From positions 51,522,001-51,586,000 of the forward strand of contig NC_077222.1 of assembly GCF_024763615.1 (NCBI RefSeq): 64,000 nucleotides of DNA, given 5' to 3'. Position 1 is the stretch's first letter; each line of letters opens with the position of its first letter. The translations under genes were made by a program, and so were the position numbers. Shown here in pieces: positions 12,228-22,384 of the stretch. The notes under the pieces were generated by a model that saw only the letters and a list, made by a program, of their open reading frames with translations, ran no database searches and had not been told where the DNA came from. This DNA is from Phlebotomus papatasi. Lineage: Eukaryota; Arthropoda; Insecta; Diptera; Psychodidae.

Positions 12228-12605
12228 GGGTAGAGTCAGTACTTTTCGCCACCATTAAGCTTTAGGGGCCTTGTAAGGTGTGATATTTTTGTCAGACTAA
12301 AATGAATTTTTGTATAAAGATACTTTAAAGCAATATCTATCTATATATCTAGGATACGTCTCGAAAATTTTTGAGAATCTCATTGAAAAATATGCATTTT
12401 CCCCAATTATGCTTGTTTCAGTACTTTTCGCCACCTGTTTTAAAACGAATTTTAATTAATTAAGAGACGTAATAACGTATTGGGATATTAGAATAGAACA
12501 TATTATGAGTGTTGAAATACTACTAATTCTTAAATGGCTTTAATTAGTTGTTTTATATTAGGTGGCGAAAAAGTGCTTACATGGCGAAAAGGGCTGACTC
12601 TACCC
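12228..12605. repeat. TA-flanked MITE, GGGTAGAGTCAG ends
   Basis: The left end gggtagagtcagtacttttc and the right end gaaaagggctgactctaccc are inverted and flanked by TA. A second internal copy of agtacttttcgccacc occurs at 12420-12437. The size is 378 bases, with no ORF. Confidence 0.8.
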
Positions 12606-13183
12606 TAAATATATATGTTTTTCTCTTCTGGTGGTGTTTTGTTCTCATACAAAATGAAATTCTGCATGTGCACTATTTAGGGGAGACTTGTTGATGAAAG
12701 CTAACATCCCGGACGGTATGTTTGATACTTGAAGTTCAGTTGGCATTTTTTATCATCGCGGCTTCTGTGTGGTCCGAACCAAAATTCCTAGCTCGTCAGA
12801 TCGAGCTCAAACTTTGTGGAAACACGTTTTGACATTCTTAGACTATAAATATGATATCTGTTAAAAAAATGATTTTTTTAATATGCCTGTAAATGTATTT
12901 ATTTCTTTATCATTTATCCTGAAAATCTAACTCGCAATAAAATTGGCGCTCATTCTGCAAGTTGCAAGAATTCTTAGAGTGAGAAAAAAAATCTCAATTA
13001 TCATAGGCCTATCTGAGCTTATCACTAGTTTTCTCCCGTGTTTTATCAATTGGGGCGGAGGGGTTGTGAAATTTTTCATTTAATCCACTGTGGGAGATTC
13101 AGAGACAGATGAGAACAAAGAACGGTTATGTACATGGGTGGTATATTGGAATTGAGTGACTGGAGTGTAATTTTCTTTTTCAG

Positions 13184-13261
13184 CATGGAAGGCTCGGACA
13201 TATGTTTTGAGGTGGTGCGACGAGCAGTGGCAGGATTTGTCTACAGTGAAGCTGTGGCATG
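13184..13261 (+). CDS. CASK: CASK exon B: kinase-like domain, alphaD region
   Basis: This 78-base exon encodes (F)MEGSDICFEVVRRAVAGFVY then SEAVA(C). Its first base completes the split Phe codon and its last two bases (TG) start a Cys codon finished by the next exon. It corresponds to the hinge and alphaD helix of the CASK kinase-like domain, where vertebrate CASK has the similar MDGADLCFEIV segment. The acceptor is ttctttttcag and the donor is gtatga. The phases agree on both sides, which is strong support for this short exon despite its size. Confidence 0.95.
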
Positions 13262-13447
13262 GTATGAAAAAAAAAAAACATATATTTAACGACAGTCTTT
13301 GCTATTATAATCCCTCAAACATATTAACATAGAACACTAAAAGCGTCACAACATAACCCACTCTGAAAAAAATGTCTTATCAAATTAACAAAAAAAGTTT
13401 GTGAAAAGAATGTTCTTTCATACAGAATCTGGAGAAGTTTTGTCATC

Positions 13448-13600
13448 TGGAAATATTTTATTTATTTATTTTATTTATATTTATTTTCCCAATCAAAGCC
13501 ATGGTTGCGTCTGCCGCCGTCTTACCATAACCGGTCACACCAGGTAAACGGCAGAAACCCATGGTGTATTGACCGTATAAGCCAGCTCATATAATCGAGC
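13448..13600 (-). mobile_element. Non-LTR 3' tail, minus strand, AAAT-type tail
   Basis: Read on the minus strand, tggtaagacggcggcagacg runs into an (aaat)n-like tail (13454-13490). The same tail core recurs at 33211-33350 and 44570-44680 with other simple repeats. Confidence 0.5.
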
Positions 13601-14452
13601 TTCAAATGCAAATAATAGAAATAGTATCGTGCGTACAATTCGCTGTGAAGGAAATTGTTTGCCTTGTTGCAGGTGGAAATATCAAAATTCTGTCAAAAAT
13701 GCAATTTTGACGAGAATCCAATATGTGTAGAGGCCTTAAAGTTTCGATTTTTACCCGTGTATTATATTAAATGCGTTCAAAAGTGTGTTTTGATGTCGAA
13801 ATAAACAATGACACTTATTTTTTACCAATCTTAGTTCGCGATTTGTGTAACGGTGTTGAGTTGTTGGAACGTCCACTCCAGTCCTTTTTACCAAAACATT
13901 TACGTAATTACGGCTACACAGCTACTTTAAAGATAATTCGCTAAGGGGAGACCTGGGAGACATGATCGAAGCCCCCAAGATCAAATACATATCCTTATAA
14001 GAGAGTTAAATGCTATATTTATTATATTTAAAGAAGTTTTCTCAGTGCCAAAAAGAAACTTACGCCCCATCCGTGAAATGTGGAAGGATCAAGGCTCCTA
14101 CCAAGAGCAGCTGAGTCCCGGTAGGGGTAAAAGCCTGTTCTTGACGTAAAGTTCGAAGACCATAAGTATTTCTTGCAAAGTTGTACTTTGGATTTTACTT
14201 TCTTGGGCCGAGGTAGGTTCTATTTGTTTGTATGAGGGCGGCTGTTTCCTGGTACTGTATTGCAGTTCCTTCTCTTCGCCAGTCCTCATTCTCTGAGATC
14301 CCCTACCAAACCACAGCCCCCATCCCTAAACCTTGTACCTAAGTTAAAATTAAGTTAAAATTGCCCGCCGAAAGACACGGCAAAGACATAACTAGGTATA
14401 GGACACAACAAGGGGCCGAGGTCAGGCCTCCCTCGGCCTCGATCGTCCTCCG

Positions 14453-14930
14453 TACTCCATAAATCAGTAATACAACTCAATGAAGCAACGGAGGGCGATC
14501 ATGGAGACAGTGGTTTCGAGCTTCCGGGTGTAAACACCCAGGCGCTTTAGGCCGCCATCATCCCTTGGGGGATTGATCCCCTGGTGCCCACTAAATTGGG
14601 CACTATCGTTTTGGAGGTTGCTCCGTACGCCTCGAGGACGGTGGGTAGCAGGCCCGTGACCTTGGTGACCTTATCTTCGTCTCCCCTAGCAAGTCCGTCC
14701 CCATCCTTTGTGGCAGACTGTTACATCGATCACGAAGACTCCTTTCCGGTTCTTGACCATCAGGTCAGGTTGGAGACAGGTTCCATTGGGGAGAGTCGCG
14801 AGAGTGACGGTTTGCTCTTTAAAGAGCGTTGTCCCTGGGACCTTTCGCGCCACTTAATCCGTGATGATATCACGGATCCTATTGTGGCGCTGGATCCTTC
14901 TGCTTGAGAAGCCAAGAATTAAGAATTGCT
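14453..14930 (-). pseudogene. Non-LTR retrotransposon endonuclease remnant (R2/Dong-like)
   Basis: On the minus strand, one frame reads LQPDLMVKNRKGVFVIDVTV and a shifted frame continues with LLPTVLEAYGATSK; a third reads KRLGVYTRKLETTVSMIALR to a stop. The P-D...IDVT pattern and what follows resemble the C-terminal restriction-enzyme-like endonuclease region of R2/R4/Dong-type retroelements, where those Asp residues are catalytic. At least two frameshifts and a stop break the frame, so it is dead. The plus-strand 107-codon ORF over it is a shadow. Clade assignment is from pattern memory. Confidence 0.6.
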
Positions 14931-15044
14931 TATTCGTAGATATTCCTAGTAGGTCTTACTAGTCTTGCCTGGGCCGTTCGCTAACCCCCCTCGTTAGCGT
15001 GAGCAAAGCCCCAGGTTATTATTAATCGTGTCGAGGCATAAAAT

Positions 15045-16490
15045 TCACACATGTCTTGCCCAATAACGGGCTACGTCAATGGCATGCGGGGTTGCCGACA
15101 TCAAGTCCCCTACCTCGCAAGAAGCAGGAGACAAAGTACAAACATACAAGTGTGGGGTAGTTTGAACCACCCCACAGTCACAAGTGACGTCACATTCCGA
15201 GAAGCCCCATCGCCGCCTGTTGTCTTTCAATCGCGCTACGCCGCTCCTCAAACGATTGAGAGATTTCCACGTCGTCCAGTTTTGGTTACCACCAGGAGGA
15301 AGGCCCTCTCTTAGTTCGACAAAATCTGGGAAAGACTTCCTTTCACAGATTAAGTCTGGCCTCCTCCGGAGTTTTGTCAAGTGATTTGACAGACTGGCAA
15401 AAGCTCTTGCGAGAGTTCAGCCTTGCTCTTGGTTTTTTGTGACCATAGAGAAGATGCCTTGGTTCAGAGAGAACCTTGGACATCTCTCTACTGGAGATGA
15501 TTTTTCTCCTCACCCGTGGTGGAGCAATTCCTGCTAAGGGATAGAGTTTGTTCACTGGCGTGCCCTTTAGGCACCCTGTTACTATACGGGCGGTGTCGTT
15601 AAAAGCAATGTCTACATGTTCGGCGTGCGTAGACCTCTCTAATACTTCAGCTGCGTACTCTGCTACAGAAAGTGATAGCGTAAGCGCAAACGTACGCATC
15701 AGTTTCGGCTGAGCTCTCCACTGAGCGTTGACATGTTTTCGTAGTAAGTTATTTCTTGTTTTCACCTAGTTTTTAACATTACTGCAGTGGGTCTTGTATG
15801 TGAGAGTTCTATCAAGGGTGACACCAAGATACTTGGGCGTGAAATTGTGCTTAAGAAAATCTCCTTCTCATTTACATTCAAGCGAGTTGTGCCCCACTTC
15901 TGACGCAGATGGAAACAACTTACCTCTGTTTTAGAGGGATTTGGCTTTAGTTGGTTCTCCATGTAGAATTCGGAGAATTCCACAAGGCAAATCTCAAACT
16001 GAGACTCCAAGTTTTGAAACGTGTTTGCCCTAACAGCCCTAATCCGCGTACAAGAAGGCCTTGGATGGAGACGGCAGTGGCTGATCATTTGTGTAGATAT
16101 TAAACAAGATTGGAGCCAAGACACTATCTTGCGGTAGGCCATTCTTTTGCAATCTTCATCTGCTTTTCTGACCATGGAACTCAACAAAGAATCTGCGATT
16201 CTCTAAGAGAACCCCAATCATCCTTGCGAGGCCGTAGTCATTTGTAAGATTGTAGATCTTGGAAAGGAGAATTCTGTGGTTTACTGTGTCAAAGGCTGCC
16301 GAGAGGTCGACGAAGGCAACACCTGCGATTTTGCCTACCTCACACCCGTTCTCAATGTATTGAGTGAGGTTCAGTATTTGACCAGAGCTGGATTTCCCAG
16401 AGCGGCATCCAGCTTGCTCTCTGATCAGCTTATCCTCTACGGCGGGTGCAAGCCTTTACAGCACAACGAAAGCCCCAGGTGATAGCTACT
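15045..16490 (-). pseudogene. Non-LTR retrotransposon reverse transcriptase remnant (Jockey/CR1-like)
   Basis: Minus-strand frames give successive pieces of a reverse transcriptase: a segment with GVAFVDLSAAFDTVNHRILL (near 16310-16280), then ENRRFFVEFHGQ, then FLYAD followed by a stop where YADD is expected, then NQLKPNPSKTEV, then an ARIVTGCLKGTP region, and finally WKSLNRLRSGVARLKDN with CDCG...TTPH near the C terminus (15045-15380). The first Asp of YADD is present but the second is lost to a frame break. The order and motifs fit the Jockey/CR1 group with an APE-type layout, although the endonuclease part is absent here, so the copy is 5'-truncated. At least three frame changes show it is inactive. 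Confidence 0.8.
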
Positions 16491-16647
16491 AACGCGTTTG
16501 TTGCATAATGTAGCGCAATCACCCTATTATGTTTTAAATAAATTTGTACATCAGCAATGCTGTAAAAGTACAATTTCGTTGTGAAGAAAAACTATGCGGT
16601 TTTTAGTGTCCACCGTCGTCTTAGCGTAGGTGACCAACCTCTTGAGC

Positions 16648-17091
16648 AAAACTTCCTCCGGTTGCGTCAGGGTTGTTTATCCTTTCAGGACAAGAAAAAC
16701 ATGTAGATGTTTGCCAAAGCTTTCGACGCTAACAACGCGCCTTCCTCAGTGGTGAAAATCGTGAACAATGTCTCTGAAAATTGTCGTATTTTAACTCCTC
16801 CGCTCCTAATGAGGAAACACCAGGGAAACACAGGATTTAGCCGGGATAGCACCTCTCCGGACATTGATCACAAGCCGTCCGGAGAGGTGCTATCCCGGCT
16901 AAATCCTGTGTTTCCCTGGTGTTTCCTCATTAGGAGCGGAGGAGTTAAAATACGACAATTTTCAGAGACATTGTTCACGATTTTCACCACTGAGGAAGGC
17001 GCGTTGTTAGCGTCGAAAGCTTTGGCAAAGATCTACGTGTTTTTCTTGTCCTGAAAGGATAAACAACCCTGACGCAACCGGAGGAAGTTTT
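16648..17091. repeat. 444 bp near-perfect palindrome
   Basis: Arms of about 215 bases (16648-16862 and 16877-17091) are almost exact reverse complements around a 14-base loop, from aaaacttcctccggttgcg to cgcaaccggaggaagtttt. Each arm holds actgaggaaggcgcgttg and gcgtcgaaagctttgg, which resemble a hammerhead-ribozyme core. The 115-codon ORF through it is an artefact of symmetry. It may be two inverted copies of a terminal repeat, as in Penelope-like elements; this is inference. Confidence 0.85.
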
Positions 17092-17540
17092 CATCTTCCT
17101 ACTTCCATTACCATTTCTCACGTCAGTACTTATACAATAACTTGAGCAAAACGGTAAATAAGTTTCTTCTCAATCTGCATATTCCAGTCATATTTGAAGT
17201 TGTTCTCCTTTGGAATATCGTGCGATGTAAAAAAAATGGCTACAAATTTCCACAAAGAAACACTACAAAAGCAATTATAGTTTCATTTCTGTAAAAGAAC
17301 TAAGGTCTAAGGTCTTCTATAACTATAGAAATCCTATGCAATCTCATAGGATTTTCAGCGAAAATCAATTTTCAATATTATTTTTCTAGCGTGGCGTTGA
17401 AATGTAACTGCAAAAGAAAATCCTTGTGTGTATTATTGGAAGTTCCATGTTAATGTGTTTTACCGTACTATAGTTATTAGCTATACAAAGGAATTTTTTC
17501 AATGAACTGTGAGTGAAATGAATTTTACTTTGTTATATAG

Positions 17541-17722
17541 TCACTACATGAGACAAATCCTGGAGGCATTGCGCTATTGTCATGAGAATGACATTCTACA
17601 TCGCGACGTGAGACCGGCATGTGCTCTCCTGGCCACTATAGACAATTCAGCACCAGTGAAATTGGGTGGTTTCGGGACGGCCGTACAATTGCCCAATGGG
17701 AGGGAATTTGTTGAAACTCGCG
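17541..17722 (+). CDS. CASK: CASK exon C: catalytic loop and degenerate DFG
   Basis: This 182-base exon encodes (C)HYMRQILEALRYCHENDIL, then HRDVRPACALLAT, then a segment with KLGGFGTAVQLPNGREFVET. It carries the alphaE helix, catalytic loop and start of the activation segment. The HRD Asp is present. Two residues that bind Mg in ordinary kinases are replaced: the catalytic-loop Asn is Cys (HRDVRPAC) and the DFG Asp is Gly (GFG). These are CASK family hallmarks. Vertebrate CASK was shown to be an atypical Mg-independent kinase; how far this holds for insect CASK I cannot judge here. The HRDxK Lys is Arg, as in Drosophila. The exon ends with one base (G), and donor gtaagt is a consensus match. 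Confidence 0.96.
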
Positions 17723-19204
17723 GTAAGTAATTTCATTATATTCAAATTGTCATTTGATTGTAACGAAATTATAATATATAACATTATAATCAATCTGTAT
17801 GAGGTTTGAAGTAGTTGACAAAGCGTCCTCATTTGTTTGTTAAATGCACCATATATCAACAAATCAAGATTATGTGTAAACCTGTCCCAAAATTCCCTAA
17901 TGCACTTTCATCTTTCACTTTGATCACTATGTCTCTTTCACTCTGTCAACAAAGTCAAACATTTCATATAATTTTAATTTTACATTTCATTTCACTTCAT
18001 AGAAAACCTTGTTAACCCCGCTGTTTGAGCTATTTTTGTTTTCACTGTGGACTGTGTGTTTTTCTGTGAATTGCATTTTTAGTATAAAAAAAATATATGA
18101 ATTTTTTATTGCTTTGAATTGGGCCTTGAGGGAAAATTCAAATTTCCAATTTTTATTTGTCAAATCACCACAATTTGAGAGTTTGCCTGAACTTATAATT
18201 TTATTACTCAAAATAGAAAAGAGAGAATATCTAATTTATTTAAAATTGGTTATTTTTATTATGAATGGGTTATGAAATACTAATTGATTTTATTTTTTTT
18301 AAACTGTACTGCGAAAAGAATACCAAGCAGATTACTTTACCCAATGCCATATAAACATTTTGTCTGATTTTTAGGTGGAAATTTTTTTATTTAAAGATGT
18401 TTTTTCGAATAAAATTGTCACAGAATAATTTACTTTTTACTAAAAATATCCAAGAACTTTAAAAGTTTTTAAATATTGAAATAAAAGTAGTGAATATCGA
18501 ATAATACAGTGAGAGATTTCTGTTTCTTAAAAGTGTTTTTGCTATAAGGTGAATATCTCTTTACAAAAAAAGTCGTTGATAAAAATTGAAACTTAATTTC
18601 GGTTTTGTAAATTAAATATTCGCGCAAGGTTATGATATAAATGTTACTATAATGGGATAATAATATTATGAACCTGTTTGCTTTGATTTCAAATACAATA
18701 AAGTAAAAAATATCCACTGACAACATTCGAGACAATTCAAAATTCGAAGTACAAAATTGAATTATCTTTTATTACCTTTTGAAAACGATAAGGGAAATTT
18801 TCAAATTTCGACTGTGAACACTACAATTTTGTCAGTTAAATCCGTTAGATCTAACTAAAAAAACAGTAACAATTAAAGTACTAGACACATTCAAATGTGT
18901 TTTAGTACTTACGTAGTTCGAATTTTCGACCAAGTACGATAATGACTTTGAATCATACCCAATAATATAAGTTTTTTAAAGTTAAAGGATTGACAGCTCT
19001 GCGCAATTAATTAGAACAAGTTTGGATTAATTTAAAATGCTTTAAAAATCCTATTATATTTAACCTGGGTCTTAATCGGTCCTATTTGATCATGAACCGG
19101 TAACGATACGCATTTCCATCAATAGGGGGAACCTTTGCAAATTTGTACAGAAAATGATATCTAAGTTTCGAGATTTTTTACCAAATGCCACACAAGCCGA
19201 ATTG

Positions 19205-19440
19205 ATTTACTTATTTACTTAGGACTTAGGTGGCTGCAACGTGACTTTAATGGGCCGGGCCGGGCCCCTCGCACTAATCTCCTCCAGTCCTGGCGGCTCT
19301 CCGTCTGCTCTTTCCAAAGCATAGCATAGGTCGCTGTCGTAAAGTCAATTCTATCGGTAGCTCCATGCGAGTTTTCGTGGCAATCTTGTTTTTACGGGGA
19401 GGGCTTTAGCCCTGCACCCAACTCTCTCTAGAAGGACCAA
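19205..19440 (-). pseudogene. Non-LTR retrotransposon C-terminal fragment
   Basis: On the minus strand a G+C-rich fragment reads WKEQTESRQDWRRLVRGA near its end, similar in form to the last residues of RTE/CR1-type RT proteins (W...DRxxWRxLV). It is flanked by AT-rich intron and is too short to classify. Confidence 0.4.
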
Positions 19441-19452
19441 ATCCCAAACAAA

Positions 19453-19707
19453 CACTGAGAGAAATCTGAAAAAAATTAAAATAACATTCCGGAAATGTTT
19501 ATTTTATCCTGCAGTATTGATCCGAAATCGGTGTAAATATTATGCCTTTTAGGTGTATTTGAGGTTAAAGTTACCCAATTTCATGTTAATTTTACCCTCA
19601 GAAAGGTGTAAAATTAACATTAAAAAATGTTGATATATTTTTACACCTAAAAAGTGTTAAATTTATGAGGAAATAAAGTTAATCGCACCCCCGTTTTTTT
19701 CTCAGTG
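19453..19707 (-). repeat. CACTGAG MITE, copy 1
   Basis: Inverted ends cactgagagaaatctgaaa and gtttttttctcagtg enclose ttaaaataacattccggaa and several gtgtaaaatta-type phrases. Orientation is opposite to the 27264 copy. 255 bases, non-coding. Confidence 0.85.
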
Positions 19708-19759
19708 AAGACTCTTGTTGAGAATCCAATGAGAAAAGTGTCCAGTGAGAAGAGGCCTA

Positions 19760-19890
19760 AAAGCACTGAGTGTGACAAAATCTTTTGTGGCAGGTTCTAT
19801 CCCAATCATTTCTATACCTGAGGAAGGGGGAAAACCCCTCCGAAATGTCAGTGTCGAGAAAGTAAAGGGGAAGATACCAAAGGTCATTTC
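19760..19890 (+). repeat. Retroelement end with hammerhead-like motif
   Basis: The segment ctatacctgaggaaggggg, then aaaacccctccgaaatgtc, has CTGAGGA, a pairing GC stem and GAAA in hammerhead order. It resembles the end of a retroelement. No complete element is bounded. See the finding on this motif. Confidence 0.3.
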
Positions 19891-22384
19891 TGTGTTTCGA
19901 CTATTACTGAATAAGTTTAGGCTCCCAAGTTTGTCAAGGAATGTGAGATGTTGGTCTGGTTGGTCTAGCTAGAAAGAGTTCTGACGTTCATCAGTAACTC
20001 ACAAACCAAGCTTTAACATCATTAAAACGCATTTTCAGGTCAAAGAAAAATAGCAACAAATGTTAAAAGAATCTTTCATATATAAGAAATTCATGACTAT
20101 GAATGGTCACAATGACTACTTCTAATGGCCGCACAGTAAAAAGCCAGTGGCTGGTTAACTTTCTATATGGACCCTACTTACATGCCAAGTTTTGTCCCGA
20201 TCCGCGGGAGACAGTTGGGTTCCTCCCCTTGTAAGTTACATATTCGAGCATGTCGCAAATCTGAGACTCTTTGCCACCAAATTCTTTTTATGGAGTTTTA
20301 TCCTTGTCGAGGGGGTGTTTACTGTGCAAATAATAGAGCAATTTTTCAATGATTGTAAAACTGAATGATAAAAATTAATTTTTGTTCTATATTGCAAATT
20401 CATTTTGAAATTATATAATAGAATACAGAGGAAAGTCAACATAAGTATCGCATAATTAATAAATATCTAGAGAATGAAACTACATATTTTTTATACTGAT
20501 GAAACATACGTCGATTATTTATTCTGTTTGGCATTGATTGAAATGAAATACAATGTTTTGAGGGCAATATCGTAGCAATGGTCAACAATAGAGAATGCTG
20601 AGTATTATTGAGCAAATATCATTTGGTAAGTTGATCATTTACACACTGCTCTCAAACAGAAAGTCGGGAAAATGAAAGAAATGTGGAAGAAAAATGGAAA
20701 ACCTATTGATTTGTAAAATTGCAATAACTCACTAAATTTCGTTCTCTCATACCGGCATAAACCAAATCATGTAAAAGTCAAAATGTTCTACTTTATATTT
20801 CACATTTTCAACATTTCAACGTTATGTGGTTTCGTGCTTTGGTGGCGAGAAATATATTATAGTAAAAAAGTGTAAAAAATGAAATTGGGACTGAAAAAGG
20901 AGAAAAAAATGCAAGATTGATGGAAAGAGAGGAGAAACAAAATTAAGAAAATTACTTTTTGAACAATTATACAACATGTTGATTTTTTCTTTCATGGAAC
21001 TTTTTCTGTCACACATTCTGTATATAATGAGAAATGTCAGGAACATTTATGCACCTTTTTTTTCTCAGATTTCCTTCGCAAATGAATCATACATTTTATA
21101 TACTATTTGTTGAATGTTTTATTCCTCGAACGCATAGAAAATTACACAAATTTTCTTTGGGGGGAAAATCTTTGTTTATATTTTTTTCTTTGTACAGTAA
21201 AACACTACACCTCGACACGAGCAATTTTTGTAAAAAAAAATGTCATTAGGCGGAATTTTGACATTGCTTCCCACAATAGCACAATCAATTTCTTTTGAAA
21301 AAAAGTAAATTTTAAATGAAATTACCTTAAATTTATTCTTAAAAGGAAAGTCAGAACAATTTTAAATTTGTTTTATCAAATGTTAACTTATGGCTGGGGG
21401 TATGTATTTAAAATTTTGAATACTGGGAGTCCCGCCTTGAAGGTATTTTTCGGGACTGATAAAAGCTCACGAATCCACTCCAGTGACAGAGTAAAATTGC
21501 ATACCTGCAAGAGATTTCTTGCAGATAAGTTATGGAAATGCCGTGATGTATGGAAATTTTTTTCGGCTTCAATTTTTCTACATATTTTCAGCGCTAACGG
21601 TTCATGAGAAGTGTATTTCAAATTTACCCCGTGAAAAATATTTGCATATAGGGTCAAATGTGGTAATTTGGAACTATTTACAATTTGGGACACTTAGGGT
21701 AATTTTTAGAATGATTTTTATAAAGTAACTCCCAATATTAGACAATTTATATCAAATGCTTTTAGTCCGTTTTCTCTTAAGCCGGAACTCCTTGAAAACC
21801 TTATTAATTTTTATTTTGTCGATTTTTCGATATCTATAAAACGTCTATTACGTCATAATATTGTCAAAATTTATGTTTAGTTCCTTCATGAACGATAGCA
21901 ACTTAAACAGTTTTTAAGGACTCAAGTTGATACCTGCTTATCTCTAATAAAATAATTTTTTGTGGTTTTCTAAAATATAGCTTCAACGAAATATTTCAAG
22001 TGAGAGAGATAGTCAGAATAATCAACTGAATTAGAGAATTTTCCTTTTTTTATTTTTTGTAGGGTCGTTCCCATCCTAGAATTAAAACGGTCAGAGATAT
22101 CGACTACTTAACTTCAATGAACCCCCCCCCCCATTCGTCCCATAAGTCGATATTAACTGGTGTTATAACTCGTGTTTCTTTTTTTTGCCTTGAACTCTAC
22201 GAAAACTTCTCCACGAAAATAATGTATATTCTGGTTTATTATGGAAACTGTTTTGCCGATTTCTTTTAATATGTAGGCAAGACATGAGTGTCCCTTCCGG
22301 AAGCGTCAGCGGAGGACAATTTTCAGCTCAGAGAAAAAACCTTTTGAGTAGCTTTCGGCGTACTGCAAGCCTTCGGGCCTTGAC

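Larger units (their letters stand above)
8101..13183 (+). other. CASK: CASK intron, about 5.1 kb
   Basis: The intron runs from gtgagt to ttttctttttcag. It holds a diverged relative of the large dispersed element (about 9400-10640, with AACCGGAGATATGACC and ATAACATACTAAAATTTGAG phrases), a tRNA-like SINE (10668-10776) and a TA-flanked MITE (12228-12605). Nothing recognisable was found in 8100-9280 or in 10980-12220; both look like plain AT-rich intron. The segment 12755-12845 shares a phrase with 6490-6560 (tcagatcgagctcaaacttt-like), so a further unclassified repeat is present there. Confidence 0.75.
13262..17540 (+). other. CASK: CASK intron, about 4.3 kb, with retroelement debris
   Basis: This intron runs from gtatga to gttatatag. 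It contains a minus-strand non-LTR 3' tail (13448-13600), two minus-strand non-LTR retrotransposon remnants (14453-14930 and 15045-16490) and a 444-base palindrome (16648-17091). A possible half-end of a TA-flanked element (ggggagacctgggagaca, from 13945) is too degraded to bound. Nothing recognisable was seen in 13600-14280 or 17100-17540. The 14400-16500 stretch is much richer in G+C than the surrounding intron, as expected for inserted coding DNA. Confidence 0.75.

Noticed and set aside
14584..14907. 107-codon plus-strand ORF
   Set aside because: It is the antisense shadow of the minus-strand endonuclease remnant, whose residues match a known pattern.
16276..16482. 68-codon plus-strand ORF
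   Set aside because: Shadow of the minus-strand RT fragment with the AAFDTVNHRI motif.
16707..17054. 115-codon ORF
   Set aside because: It spans a near-perfect palindrome; both halves are the same DNA read on opposite strands, so the open frame is not evidence of a gene.
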